From assembly GCA_947476485.1 (NCBI GenBank), contig CANJQU010000045.1:1-32911 (forward strand): a stretch of DNA of 32,911 nucleotides, in the 5' to 3' direction. The notes beneath the pieces are model-generated. The model was not told the DNA's origin. It saw only the letters and a list, made by a program, of their open reading frames with translations, and searched no databases. Made by a program: the position numbers and the translations under genes. The DNA comes from Chitinophagaceae bacterium. GTDB lineage: Bacteria; Bacteroidota; Bacteroidia; Chitinophagales; Chitinophagaceae. How positions within the stretch are numbered: position 1 is the stretch's first letter; every line of letters begins with the position of its first letter. Positions 1-7,951 of the stretch are shown here, one piece after another.

Positions 1-54
1 ATTGTTTTGGGCACAAATGTCAGGTGGGGAGATGGGAAATAAAAACTGAGGTTT

Positions 55-102
55 TATGATATGCCGTATACGAGATATGATATGCAGCTACGAGGATATG
101 AT
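55..102. repeat. 21-bp tandem repeat, about 2.3 copies
   Basis: Two full units (55-75 and 76-96) and a partial third (97-102) begin with TATGAT; the full units share TATGATATGC and TACGAG. The period is 21 bases, a multiple of three, so the repeat would read as YDM.. heptads in the plus frame, but that frame has a stop at 40-42 and no start. Seen directly; function unknown. Confidence 0.6.
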
Positions 103-192
103 GTAAATTTCTTTGAGCCATGGGCAATGGTTTGAGTAGGATTTTGGCTTCGATACGGGGATTTTTGACATAGTGATTTTATTGCTGGAATT

Positions 193-498
193 ATGCGAGA
201 ATATGAGGATGGAAAATATGTTTTGAGAGTTGGTATCTACACAGACTTCGGAAGGTGTTATGAGCATACTCGTCAGTCAGAGACTGGCATCCACAAGGAC
301 GTAGGCGTAGCCTTCCCGGAACAGACTATGCCTCTAATTGGTTTTTAAATCATTACGCATATAGCCTGTTGTTTATTGGACAATCCAGCGAATCCGGCGG
401 ATGCTACGCCCAACGATTATGCAATTTCGTTTCGGATAGATTACGAGCAACTGGGCATTCAACAACTCCAGCACCCTAATTGCCGCGAGTCCCGCTGA
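193..498 (+). pseudogene. coding-like remnant with an internal stop
   Basis: From an ATG at 193 an open frame runs 51 codons to a TAA at 346-348, and the same frame then stays open for 49 more codons to a TGA at 496-498. The composition after the stop is protein-like (for example NPANPADATPNDYAISFRID). I do not recognise the product, and there is no ribosome binding site or promoter. It may be a broken gene, or chance open frame in a region rich in palindromes. Most of 1-586 otherwise holds only short repeats and hairpins. Confidence is low. Confidence 0.25.
303..333. repeat. imperfect palindrome (hairpin)
   Basis: AGGCGTAG at 303-310 pairs with CTATGCCT at 326-333, with one G-U pair and a 15-base loop. 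It lies inside the coding-like remnant. It may be an interspersed repeat; no function can be assigned. Confidence 0.4.
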
Positions 499-514
499 AA
501 GAGCGGAGACTCGC
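485..514. repeat. GC-rich hairpin
   Basis: GCGAGTC (485-491) and CCGCT (492-496) pair with AGCGG (502-506) and GACTCGC (508-514), giving a 12-bp stem with one bulged A and a GAAAG loop. It overlaps the stop of the remnant at 496-498. There is no T-run on either side, so it is more likely an interspersed repeat than an intrinsic terminator. Confidence 0.55.
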
Positions 515-586
515 CGCGGACGTAAATGCGGCGCCAACGGAGCTTTCTATCAACTGGTTGAGTGCATTACCCCTTTGATGCACTAT

Positions 587-1063
587 CTATTTTTTATCAT
601 AAGAAGGATAATCGACAAATAAATTTTTGTCTGTGCCCACATAACCTAAGCAAATAAATGTATCGAACAAACTTATTGTTGAATACGCGCCAGCATTTAC
701 AGTAAAAGTAAACCGATGATGATTAATATTAATCACACCATCATAACTACATGGAAGATTAAAATAATAATCATGAAGTTCAATTCCATTAATTGTTTTT
801 GAATTACTAAATATTAGCGCAATCTGTCCAGCATTTAATTTCCACGATGAACAAGTGTCTTTATAGCTTTTATAAAAATGAGCAATCGTATCAAAAGATT
901 TTCTGGTACTTTCAATAGTGAATTTATTTTGTTTAATACATGCTAATACCATGTCAAAATATTTTTTGTTCCCAGACATCTTGGTTGAGTCGTCCTTAAT
1001 ATCAGCATTGCAGCTCATAAGAAGGCCAGTAACAAGTGCGCATTTCAAGATTTTGTTAGTCAT
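587..1063 (-). CDS. hypothetical lipoprotein, AT-rich orphan
   Basis: A 158-residue protein of no recognised family. The N-terminus is a lipoprotein signal: charged MTNK start, hydrophobic stretch and lipobox LMSC with Cys18, so the mature protein should be anchored in an envelope membrane. The rest is globular, with scattered Cys, a Lys-rich middle and a Tyr/Phe-rich end. The gene is visibly more AT-rich than the genes to its right, which suggests recent acquisition. Its ATG lies 15 bases beyond the stop of a coding-like fragment on the same strand (1079-1285). That order, gene tail then small cargo gene, resembles a toxin C-terminus followed by an immunity gene. This reading is inference from position only; no toxin domain was identified. 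Confidence 0.6.
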   Translation of the reverse strand: MTNKILKCALVTGLLMSCNADIKDDSTKMSGNKKYFDMVLACIKQNKFTIESTRKSFDTIAHFYKSYKDTCSSWKLNAGQIALIFSNSKTINGIELHDYYFNLPCSYDGVININHHRFTFTVNAGAYSTISLFDTFICLGYVGTDKNLFVDYPSYDKK

Positions 1064-1078
1064 TAAAATAGTATTTTA

Positions 1079-1285
1079 TTATTTTGGGATAGGATCTTTA
1101 CTTAATTGATCTTTTATAGCGTTAAGTCCCCGCCGAGTTTCTGTCCTTCGCTGGACCCAGCGGCTCAGGGCGTTGAAGTTGAAGACATCTACGATGCCCT
1201 CTACCCTATTACACTTCCCATCCTGCTTTTCAGCTGGTCTGCCTGCCGGTAGGCAGGGGTGGTTGACTCGCGCCGGACACTGTAC
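1079..1285 (-). pseudogene. C-terminal coding fragment without a start
   Basis: After an in-frame TGA (1286-1288), a minus-strand frame stays open for 68 codons to a TAA at 1079-1081. Its last 40 residues look like real protein and include NALSRWVQRRTETRRG and a terminal KDQLSKDPIPK. The upstream part passes through a CCTGCC/GGCAGG palindrome (1242-1257) and reads as low-complexity PCLPAGRP, so that portion is probably repeat and not gene. No start codon is present. It may be the displaced 3' end of a larger gene, possibly a polymorphic toxin tail, given the small lipoprotein gene directly behind it. The product is not recognised. Confidence 0.35.
1242..1257. repeat. CCTGCC-GGTA-GGCAGG palindrome
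   Basis: Inverted repeat of six GC-rich bases around GGTA. A related CCTGCC/GGCAGG palindrome recurs at 15165-15176. Elements of this type are, from memory, common between genes in Bacteroidota genomes. Confidence 0.6.
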
Positions 1286-1309
1286 TCATTCCGGCATTTG
1301 ACCAAAAAC

Positions 1310-1343
1310 AATAATAAAGCATGCCGAAGCATGCTTTATTATT
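1310..1343 (-). terminator. strong intrinsic terminator of the M4 protease gene
   Basis: A perfect 15-bp inverted repeat (1310-1324 with 1329-1343) surrounds the loop CGAA. The AT-rich outer stem gives a U-rich 3' arm when read from the minus strand. It lies 22 bases past the protease stop codon. The symmetry means it may also work in the plus direction. Confidence 0.8.
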
Positions 1344-1365
1344 GAATAAATCGTATGCTTGAAAA

Positions 1366-4300
1366 CTAATCTTTCAGCAACTTCCGCGTATAGACATTGC
1401 CCGGTGTTACCACCTGCAAAATGTAAGTACCTGTCGGAAGGTCGAAACCGGAGCAATCGATCGTAAACCTATGCTGGCCGCGGGTTAGCTCACTAGCGCT
1501 GTTATAGATCACTCTGCCTGTCACGTCAAATAGTTTTACTATCGCAGTCATATTGTCACCCAGGTCATAACTTACGTTTATCTTATCGTGAAAAGGATTA
1601 TTGTCTACAATAAGCGCATTGCCAGCAGTTGCAAGATCCGCCACACCTGTCAGTTCGGGAACTGGCCTGTCCACCAGGAAGAAACGGGAGAAACCTGTAA
1701 ATGTTCCCTTGAAACCGTAAAAGTTCTGTCCGGTGATCAATGTGGGGTGCACCTGCACCGAGTTGGTCGCATCAATGGCTGCATCAGTAGCCGCATCGGT
1801 CTTAAAGATATACATATCCGCAGGTATCGCTCCGGCCAGCTCAGTATTAGTGAAGTATACGGTGGCGGCATAGGTGGTTGCTGCTCCATTAATAGTAGGG
1901 GTCATCGAGAATTCTTTGATAGACCTGTTTACCGACATGGAATAAGAGAAAGGAACAAATCCGTCGCCTTCTGCGGTGAGTGTGGCATCAACACAACCAA
2001 GATCCATCGACGGGCTTTTCAACCCCATGATAATGCCCGTATCCGGCACAGCATAGAAGTAAACTTCCTGCCCGGATTTCACATTCCATGTGCGGGTAGC
2101 AGCAACGGTGGTCTCTACCCTGCCCGGCCCTATCGGCTGCGTAAACCGCATCACAGGAACTGTGGTAGACGTGCGCGTAGCGTCATACGGCAAACTGCAT
2201 CCGGTGCCTGAAGCTGCATTAGAACTATTATGAGCACATACAGTAGTAGTCCCGGTATAACCATCCACCCTGTCGTTTGTTGCAACAGAGGTGGTGTTGG
2301 TAAAACAAACATTCATGATGAGCGAACTAACACCATCCCATACAAACGGAGTAGAAAATTCGATCGAATCCATCCCAAGGTGAGTGGTATAGTCGCCTGT
2401 ATACACCGTAGTAAGGCCACTGGTTACAAACCCTCCGTCAAGATCCGGAACAGTGGTATTTCCAAGGCTCATCGTGTAGTTAGTATATGGCGTGGTAGAA
2501 TTCTTGGCAGTTACTTTGAATGCGACTGCAGTAATAGGATAATTAGGCCTGAGGCCGGCCGCTGTAAGCTGGGCCGGGTAAAGCAGGAACTGCGAATGAG
2601 CCTTGTTATCGCTGCCGTAGAATGGAGACGTACGGTTCGATGTGGCATTCATCGTATTTACCGTATGATATTCCGAACCGCCGGGCTGTGGTGCAAAATC
2701 ATTATTTGTTATCGATACAAAGTCCAGGTAGCCTATAGGGGAAATAATGGTTGTGGTTCCCGCAGCATTCAGCGTAAACGTTAACCTGAACTTTTTGGTC
2801 GAAAATACGAAGCCATTATCATAAATAGTTACAGGGATATACTTGGTGGTCGTATCACCGGGTGCAAATGAAAGCACAGTTGGTGTTAACTGATAATCAA
2901 CACCCGATATGGCGCTCACATCCGTAGCAACCACCGTTACCGTTGGCGTTCCGCCAAAGATCGCAGGGCCCATTGCCTTTATTGGTATCAGCTCTACATG
3001 GCTGCCGGTACATGAATTCATATTAGCGTTCTCCGTAAGGACAGACGCAGTATTTACAAATCCGATCTTAGGTACGCACGGATCAAATATCAACCCAACA
3101 CCTACAGCATACCATGCAGTTGTCACCGCTTCCACTTCCGGGGAGCAGGCGCCATACAAAGTAGTAGCTATAGCTATAGATGCTTCACGCGTTGCCGGAT
3201 AATCAGCATTGCTGGGCATTACCAGTTCGGTCTGGTATAGTATGTTTTCAGAGAACGGGAAACCCTGCGCTGCTACCGTATAGGCCTGGCCAAGGTCGTT
3301 TGTTCCCGAGCCGCCCATTGTGAGCAGGTAGTACCATTTGCTGATGACACCCATGTTGGTGTGTACGCCGCAGTTATCGTTGGAACCCGAGGGAACGCAC
3401 CCAACCACGTTGAACCAGTTGAGGCCGTGGTAGGTATCCGGCAATCCCTGCAATTTTGGAAAGTCCATGCTCCGCAGCGGACCACCACATCCGATCTCCT
3501 CACCCAGTTTCCACGTCTTTTTCGAAACGGCATCGGTTTCGTGGGGATTGGCCCAGTTTTCAATAGTAGCGCCCCAGCAATCGCTCAGGCCTTCATTCAG
3601 CGCTCCCGGCTCACCACCAGATATAAGATCACAAGTGGCCTGGCACACGCCATGACCTATCTCATGAGCAGTCACGTCAAGGCTTACAAGCGTTTTAAAG
3701 CCGCCGCCGCCACATCCCGAGCCATCACCATAGGTCATTGACTCACCATCCCAGAACGCATTATCAAAACTGCTGCCATAATGTACATACTGCTGCAAAA
3801 TTCCGTTCATATTATCCCAGCTCAACCGACCCTGCACTGAATCCCAATAGTCATATATTCTCGATGCTCCCCATTGCGCATCCATAGCCAGGGAGTCAGC
3901 CGCGGCAGTGGGCCAGGTATTTGCTGCACTTGTAAAGTCAGTAGCTGCTGAGTAGTCCGTGCCATTATGCATATTTAAGGTCTGTACACCATCTCCCCTT
4001 GTCGAATCAAACAGCACATAATTAGCGCCTACGTGCGATGTTTCAAAAGGAACATCACCACTGTACAAAGAATGGCCATTCGCCGCAGTATGCTTCAGCA
4101 ACGAATTAGACAGCAATATCTTACCGGTTACCGCGTCTACATATACAAGCTGCCTGCTTAGCGGCGCGCGTGCATAAACATCAAAGCTATACGCCAGGTG
4201 CAGATCGCGGTTATCGCTTTGGTTATCATTAAAGTCTTCTATCCATGTAAGCTTCCCCTTGGGAAAGTATGTAGCATGCGGATCTTTATTCTTCGCCTTT

Positions 4301-4809
4301 ATGAATTGTTCTGAGCCTGCATCCTGCCACATATATTTCTCTGCGCCTACTGATGCTATGGCCTTCTCAAATGCCTGCTCCTCCGTGATCGCGGGAATCG
4401 GGGAGGCCGAATTGTTCGTATTATAAAAGTTGCCGGTCATAAATCTCACAATACCGTCCTTTATAGTGAGTGTATAACTGGCATAACTTACCTTAAGCCC
4501 CTTGAACCACTGATCATATTTATAGTGAGTGAGTGGCGTCTTCGTGCTAGTAGTTTTTGAATATACCATTTTGTTATCGTCCCCGTTCACTCCCAGGTAC
4601 TTTTTAAAGATCGTCTGGGCATCATCTTTACGGTAATTTGCATAGTCCGAAAAACGAATAGACTTGGGTGTATTGTCCCGCTCGTTCTTAACAACTGATG
4701 TCACTTCCCTACCTTTATTGCCCTGTGCAAAGGAAGAACACGGCAAGCAAACCGAGATAAATAACGCCAGCATGGCGCTACCAATATTTCTGCTGGCAGA
4801 AAATGGCAT
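1366..4809 (-). CDS. secreted M4 (thermolysin-like) metalloprotease with T9SS sorting domain
   Basis: Zinc endopeptidase of 1147 residues, exported and predicted to pass the outer membrane by the type IX system. It has a signal peptide (about 1-29, ending SSFAQG), then an FTP/PepSY-type propeptide (about 50-240). In the M4 catalytic domain (about 250-575), HEIGH at 382-386 supplies H382, E383 and H386. NEGLSD gives the third zinc ligand E406, exactly 20 residues after H386 as in thermolysin, and GVHTNMGV gives the likely catalytic H483. Next come a Calx-beta-like segment (about 585-700), a beta-rich adhesin-like module (about 715-890), a further beta-rich stretch, and a C-terminal type A sorting domain (about 1070-1147, ending TRKLLKD). 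It is monocistronic, closed by the hairpin at 1310-1343. No clear promoter was found upstream. Confidence 0.93.
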   Translation of the reverse strand: MPFSASRNIGSAMLALFISVCLPCSSFAQGNKGREVTSVVKNERDNTPKSIRFSDYANYRKDDAQTIFKKYLGVNGDDNKMVYSKTTSTKTPLTHYKYDQWFKGLKVSYASYTLTIKDGIVRFMTGNFYNTNNSASPIPAITEEQAFEKAIASVGAEKYMWQDAGSEQFIKAKNKDPHATYFPKGKLTWIEDFNDNQSDNRDLHLAYSFDVYARAPLSRQLVYVDAVTGKILLSNSLLKHTAANGHSLYSGDVPFETSHVGANYVLFDSTRGDGVQTLNMHNGTDYSAATDFTSAANTWPTAAADSLAMDAQWGASRIYDYWDSVQGRLSWDNMNGILQQYVHYGSSFDNAFWDGESMTYGDGSGCGGGGFKTLVSLDVTAHEIGHGVCQATCDLISGGEPGALNEGLSDCWGATIENWANPHETDAVSKKTWKLGEEIGCGGPLRSMDFPKLQGLPDTYHGLNWFNVVGCVPSGSNDNCGVHTNMGVISKWYYLLTMGGSGTNDLGQAYTVAAQGFPFSENILYQTELVMPSNADYPATREASIAIATTLYGACSPEVEAVTTAWYAVGVGLIFDPCVPKIGFVNTASVLTENANMNSCTGSHVELIPIKAMGPAIFGGTPTVTVVATDVSAISGVDYQLTPTVLSFAPGDTTTKYIPVTIYDNGFVFSTKKFRLTFTLNAAGTTTIISPIGYLDFVSITNNDFAPQPGGSEYHTVNTMNATSNRTSPFYGSDNKAHSQFLLYPAQLTAAGLRPNYPITAVAFKVTAKNSTTPYTNYTMSLGNTTVPDLDGGFVTSGLTTVYTGDYTTHLGMDSIEFSTPFVWDGVSSLIMNVCFTNTTSVATNDRVDGYTGTTTVCAHNSSNAASGTGCSLPYDATRTSTTVPVMRFTQPIGPGRVETTVAATRTWNVKSGQEVYFYAVPDTGIIMGLKSPSMDLGCVDATLTAEGDGFVPFSYSMSVNRSIKEFSMTPTINGAATTYAATVYFTNTELAGAIPADMYIFKTDAATDAAIDATNSVQVHPTLITGQNFYGFKGTFTGFSRFFLVDRPVPELTGVADLATAGNALIVDNNPFHDKINVSYDLGDNMTAIVKLFDVTGRVIYNSASELTRGQHRFTIDCSGFDLPTGTYILQVVTPGNVYTRKLLKD

Positions 4810-4941
4810 AACAAAATTATTTTATTGTGAAGAAAAATTGAGCGCCGAAGGTATATAACTTTTTTAACAAGCCGGAGGATAATTTTAACAACTTAACATG
4901 CTAAATCTCAAAGAAATACAGCGAAACGTAAGGTTAAGTCC

Positions 4942-4972
4942 TTTGCAATTCGCTAATTCATCCTTAGCTTTG
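4942..4972 (+). promoter_or_regulatory. Bacteroidota-type promoter (TTTG, 19 nt, TAGCTTTG)
   Basis: TTTG at 4942-4945 (-33 box) and TAGCTTTG at 4965-4972 (-7 box, exact match to TAnnTTTG) are separated by 19 bases. Transcription should start near 4979, about 20 bases before the ATG at 5000. This excludes the earlier in-frame ATG at 4898 as the translation start. Confidence 0.75.
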
Positions 4973-4999
4973 CACAAAATCACACAAAAAAATCAAAAA

Positions 5000-5236
5000 A
5001 TGAAAAAAATCATCACTTCCGTAGTTGCCCTTTTGGTTATGGGTTCAGTAAGTTTCGCTCAGGATGCACCGAAGACTGAGAAAAAGAAATCAGTTAAGAA
5101 AACTGAAACCACAACAGAAACAAAGGATGGTACTAAAACTACCAAAACTGAAACTAAGAAAATGGACAAAAAAGACGATGGTAAAACAAAGTCTAAGAAA
5201 AAAACTGAAACTACAACAGAAACTAAAGCGAAATAA
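5000..5236 (+). CDS. small secreted Lys/Thr-rich protein
   Basis: A 78-residue protein with a clear signal peptide (MKKIITSVVALLVMGSVSFAQ, cleavage after about residue 21). The mature part is almost entirely Lys, Thr, Glu and Asp, hence very hydrophilic and probably disordered. The segment KKTETTTETK occurs twice, encoded by near-identical DNA at 5099-5124 and 5201-5226, so the gene grew by internal duplication. The start at 5000 is chosen because the promoter boxes end at 4972 and the signal peptide begins there; an in-frame ATG at 4898 would place both inside the gene. It has its own promoter and terminator, so it is expressed alone. Similar short secreted polycationic proteins are often seen in Chitinophagaceae; their function is unknown to me. 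Confidence 0.8.
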   Translation: MKKIITSVVALLVMGSVSFAQDAPKTEKKKSVKKTETTTETKDGTKTTKTETKKMDKKDDGKTKSKKKTETTTETKAK

Positions 5237-5254
5237 TCTTTTCACTTTGTTCCA

Positions 5255-5290
5255 AACAATAAACCCCGGACGTTTCCGGGGTTTATTGTT
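5255..5290 (+). terminator. intrinsic terminator, probably bidirectional
   Basis: A perfect 16-bp inverted repeat (5255-5270 with 5275-5290) surrounds the loop CGTT. The core is CCCCGGA/TCCGGGG, flanked by AT-rich arms that supply a U-rich end in both directions. It separates the small secreted protein gene from the convergent gene ending at 5313 and can serve both. Confidence 0.85.
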
Positions 5291-5312
5291 TTAAGAACGT
5301 AGATCACCTCTA

Positions 5313-6884
5313 CTATTTCATTTCAGCATTCCATATCAGGCGCTCCAGATCCTGCCGGCTGGTAATGATACTTGCCCGGTAATCGTATACCATTTCCCAC
5401 TTCTTTAAATTAGCATTCCATTTCTCAGGAATTGCGCTCCACAGTATTTTTTTATCCTCACTCAAGATAAAAACTTTGCTGTATGAACTGGACATATTTG
5501 CAAGCAGCGAATGATCCGGCAATTCCACTACATTTCCGCCTATAGGGAACTGATAACCTTTTTTTAGCGCCGTATCGGTAGCGCCTTCGGTGGTACACTC
5601 ATATTCCCAGATTTTTTTCAAGCTTCCATTTCCGGATGGGGGTTCTTCAAGCCTGATGAGCCTGGGCAATGCTTCCGAACGGGCGCAACTGTTGTTGTTG
5701 AATAAATAAAGGTATCCCCTTTCTGAGCGTCTTACGCTGTGTTGCCGGCAATATAGCCCGTTGCCAGCCTCCGGAGCATCGGCGGTGTATGTCTCTCCAT
5801 AGGCTGCGAATACATTACCTTCAGGATACTTAATTTTCAGTATCCGGCTTATGTTCCTGAACCCAACGTAAAGGACCTGAGCCTGTTCATCAAAGTAAAA
5901 CGAATTTTCGTGCACCGAAATATCCAGCTGGTTTCCTCTACCCTTATGATAGTAAATATCAGAACTTCTGAAGTAATCTGAGGACTTCCATGCCCACACA
6001 ACCCCACCTTTTTCATCGTATTCGATCACAGTACCAAATGGCATGCTTACAAAACGACTTCTCTCGTTGCTGTCTGGTTTTGTTTTATCGAAATGGAAAA
6101 TGGCAAAAGTTGAATCTGTGGCAGAAGGCAGCTTCTTGTTCCAGAGCTCGTACTCACTGCCCAGAACCATGTAGTGGCCATTTGAAAGCCTTGTTAATTC
6201 ATGATGATAACCCTCCATCCCCTGCTGGCTTACCGCGCCGTTATTGGGTGCCTTCCATAGGATATCTCCGTGAAAATTAACTTCATAAGCGCCTCGCTCT
6301 TCATACAAAAAGGTGATAGTACCTGCAGCAGACAACTTCAGATCCCGCAGCAAGGATTTCTCTGTAATAAAGCCATCAATATCAGGCAGGAACCATACAG
6401 GCCGGCCACTCATATCGTACAGCGCCCTTGTACCATCAAGGAACACATATGCGTCTTTATATTTTTGTGCAGATTTTAAAACCCTGAGGCGTGACACTGA
6501 AGAGTCTACCTCTTTTACCATTGACGTGGAGAAATGATGTAATTCACTTTTTACCCCGTTATTGCTGAGATTCACCACTCTCCATGTATAGGCCCTGCCG
6601 AAAAAAGGCACCTCACCTATCGTTTTTGTATCTTTAAAATGTGCATTTTTATTTTTCGTATTTTTGCAGGGTAAATGGACGACTATATTTTTTCCGAAAG
6701 AATCAGCAGAATAGTAATTACCAAGGGCAATTTGGATTTCATAACGGCCTTGCAATTGTTCGGCAGGAAAAGAAAAACCTATCAGTCTGTAGTTCAAGGA
6801 ACTACCTTCTTTAGGTAAGACCTGTAGCCTCGCCTGGTAAGGAAGGAAAAGCAAAAAAATTACGACGATCAAATTTTTCCACAT
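5313..6884 (-). CDS. arylsulfotransferase-family (ASST-like) secreted beta-propeller
   Basis: A 523-residue protein with a signal peptide (MWKNLIVVIFLLFLPYQA), an N-terminal Ig-like part and a WD-like beta-propeller typical of arylsulfate sulfotransferases, which move sulfate between phenolic compounds in the periplasm. Candidate counterparts of the E. coli ASST active site are visible: H228 in YHHEL, H325 in VHEN, R343 in GFRN and H382 in RQHS. The H325-R343 spacing of 18 equals that of H356-R374 in E. coli ASST, as I recall it. Substrate is unknown. The ATG at 6884 is preferred to one at 7094, because the longer form would bury the signal peptide and overlap the divergent gene by 200 bases. 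Even so, its start overlaps that of the plus-strand cytochrome by two bases (CATG at 6882-6885). Confidence 0.75.
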   Translation of the reverse strand: MWKNLIVVIFLLFLPYQARLQVLPKEGSSLNYRLIGFSFPAEQLQGRYEIQIALGNYYSADSFGKNIVVHLPCKNTKNKNAHFKDTKTIGEVPFFGRAYTWRVVNLSNNGVKSELHHFSTSMVKEVDSSVSRLRVLKSAQKYKDAYVFLDGTRALYDMSGRPVWFLPDIDGFITEKSLLRDLKLSAAGTITFLYEERGAYEVNFHGDILWKAPNNGAVSQQGMEGYHHELTRLSNGHYMVLGSEYELWNKKLPSATDSTFAIFHFDKTKPDSNERSRFVSMPFGTVIEYDEKGGVVWAWKSSDYFRSSDIYYHKGRGNQLDISVHENSFYFDEQAQVLYVGFRNISRILKIKYPEGNVFAAYGETYTADAPEAGNGLYCRQHSVRRSERGYLYLFNNNSCARSEALPRLIRLEEPPSGNGSLKKIWEYECTTEGATDTALKKGYQFPIGGNVVELPDHSLLANMSSSYSKVFILSEDKKILWSAIPEKWNANLKKWEMVYDYRASIITSRQDLERLIWNAEMK

Positions 6885-7929
6885 GAAGAATGGAGCTCTG
6901 AAGACTTGTAAATTTAAACTAAAAAATCTATTCACATGCGTTGTTTTCAGCACTGTTGCAATGCTCTCGTGTAACAATACCTCCAACGATACCGCCAATA
7001 ACCCGAAGGAAAACAATTTATCGCCAAGAGATACAGGCGCTATATATACTCCGCCAGACACGAGCACAATACCACATGATGCATTTGGCGACATGGTGCG
7101 CTACGGAAGAGAGCTTGTAGTTAATACCGCTCATTATATTGGCCCTAACGGAACAGAGGGAAAATACCTTGGTAACAAAATGAATTGTATCAATTGCCAT
7201 CTTGATGCAGGCACGCGACCGTTTGGGTATAGCTATTTCAGCACTCATGCACGCTACCCGCAATATCGTGGAAGAGAAAACAAAATACTTACGCTCGGCG
7301 AGCGTGTTAACAACTGTATAGAAAGACCACATAGCGGCACGCCGATGCCGCTTGACAGCAAGGAGATGGTAGCCATCGTATCCTATATTAAATGGGTGGG
7401 CAGTAATGTGCCCGTAGGGCAACATGTAAAAGGTGATGAAAGCCTGGAGATAGAGTATCCGAATCGCGCGGCAGACCCCGAAAAAGGCGCGGTGATATTT
7501 GCGGAACATTGCAGTTCCTGCCACGGCAAGAACGGAGAAGGTACATGGAATTTAGATTCTTCTACATATACATATCCGCCGCTTTGGGGAAAATATGCTT
7601 ATCAAAAAGGATCCAGCCCTTCGAGAGTTGTAAAGCTGGCCAGATTCATTAAAGCTAACATGCCCGATAAAAAAGCAACATGGCAGAAACCTTTCCTCAC
7701 CGACGAGCAGGCGCTGGACGTGGCGGCGTTCATTAATGACGACCGTATCCACGCAAGACCTCAGAAAAAAGATAAGACGCATCCCGACTACCCAAATCCA
7801 GCAACAAAAGCGATAGACTATGATATGCCGCCTTACGTAGACACATTCTCAGCATTGCAACACAAATTCGGGCCTTTCAAGCCGATCGTCGATTATCACA
7901 AGGCGAATAAACAACCTGTGGTCTGGTAA
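6883..7929 (+). CDS. TsdA-like diheme cytochrome c lipoprotein
   Basis: A 348-residue protein with a lipoprotein signal (lipobox MLSC, Cys30) and two heme c sites: CINCH (C102, C105, H106) and CSSCH (C210, C213, H214). Between them the pattern YPQYRG, then GERVNNC with Cys145, then MPLDSKEM, matches thiosulfate dehydrogenase TsdA, where a Cys serves as axial ligand of the first heme. TsdA interconverts thiosulfate and tetrathionate in the periplasm. Family membership is read from these motifs; reaction direction and electron partner are inference. It is head-to-head with the sulfotransferase-like gene, sharing bases at the two start codons, so its promoter must lie inside that gene. No internal start would keep the lipoprotein signal, which supports the ATG at 6883. 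Confidence 0.82.
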   Translation: MKNGALKTCKFKLKNLFTCVVFSTVAMLSCNNTSNDTANNPKENNLSPRDTGAIYTPPDTSTIPHDAFGDMVRYGRELVVNTAHYIGPNGTEGKYLGNKMNCINCHLDAGTRPFGYSYFSTHARYPQYRGRENKILTLGERVNNCIERPHSGTPMPLDSKEMVAIVSYIKWVGSNVPVGQHVKGDESLEIEYPNRAADPEKGAVIFAEHCSSCHGKNGEGTWNLDSSTYTYPPLWGKYAYQKGSSPSRVVKLARFIKANMPDKKATWQKPFLTDEQALDVAAFINDDRIHARPQKKDKTHPDYPNPATKAIDYDMPPYVDTFSALQHKFGPFKPIVDYHKANKQPVVW

Positions 7930-7951
7930 ACAATTAATGCAGCGCTACGTT

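Noticed and set aside
2230-2784. Plus-strand frame of 184 codons, with others of similar length, opposite the M4 protease
   Set aside because: They are antisense to a protein with complete catalytic motifs and have no family features; they are shadows of its codon pattern.
4846-4853. TACCTTCG on the minus strand upstream of the M4 protease, also seen at 11827-11834 upstream of the glycosyltransferase
   Set aside because: Both resemble the -7 box but neither has a TTG -33 box at 17-23 bases, so chance is more likely than a promoter.
4898-4999. N-terminal extension of the small secreted protein from an ATG at 4898
   Set aside because: It would contain the promoter boxes and push the signal peptide 34 residues inside the protein.
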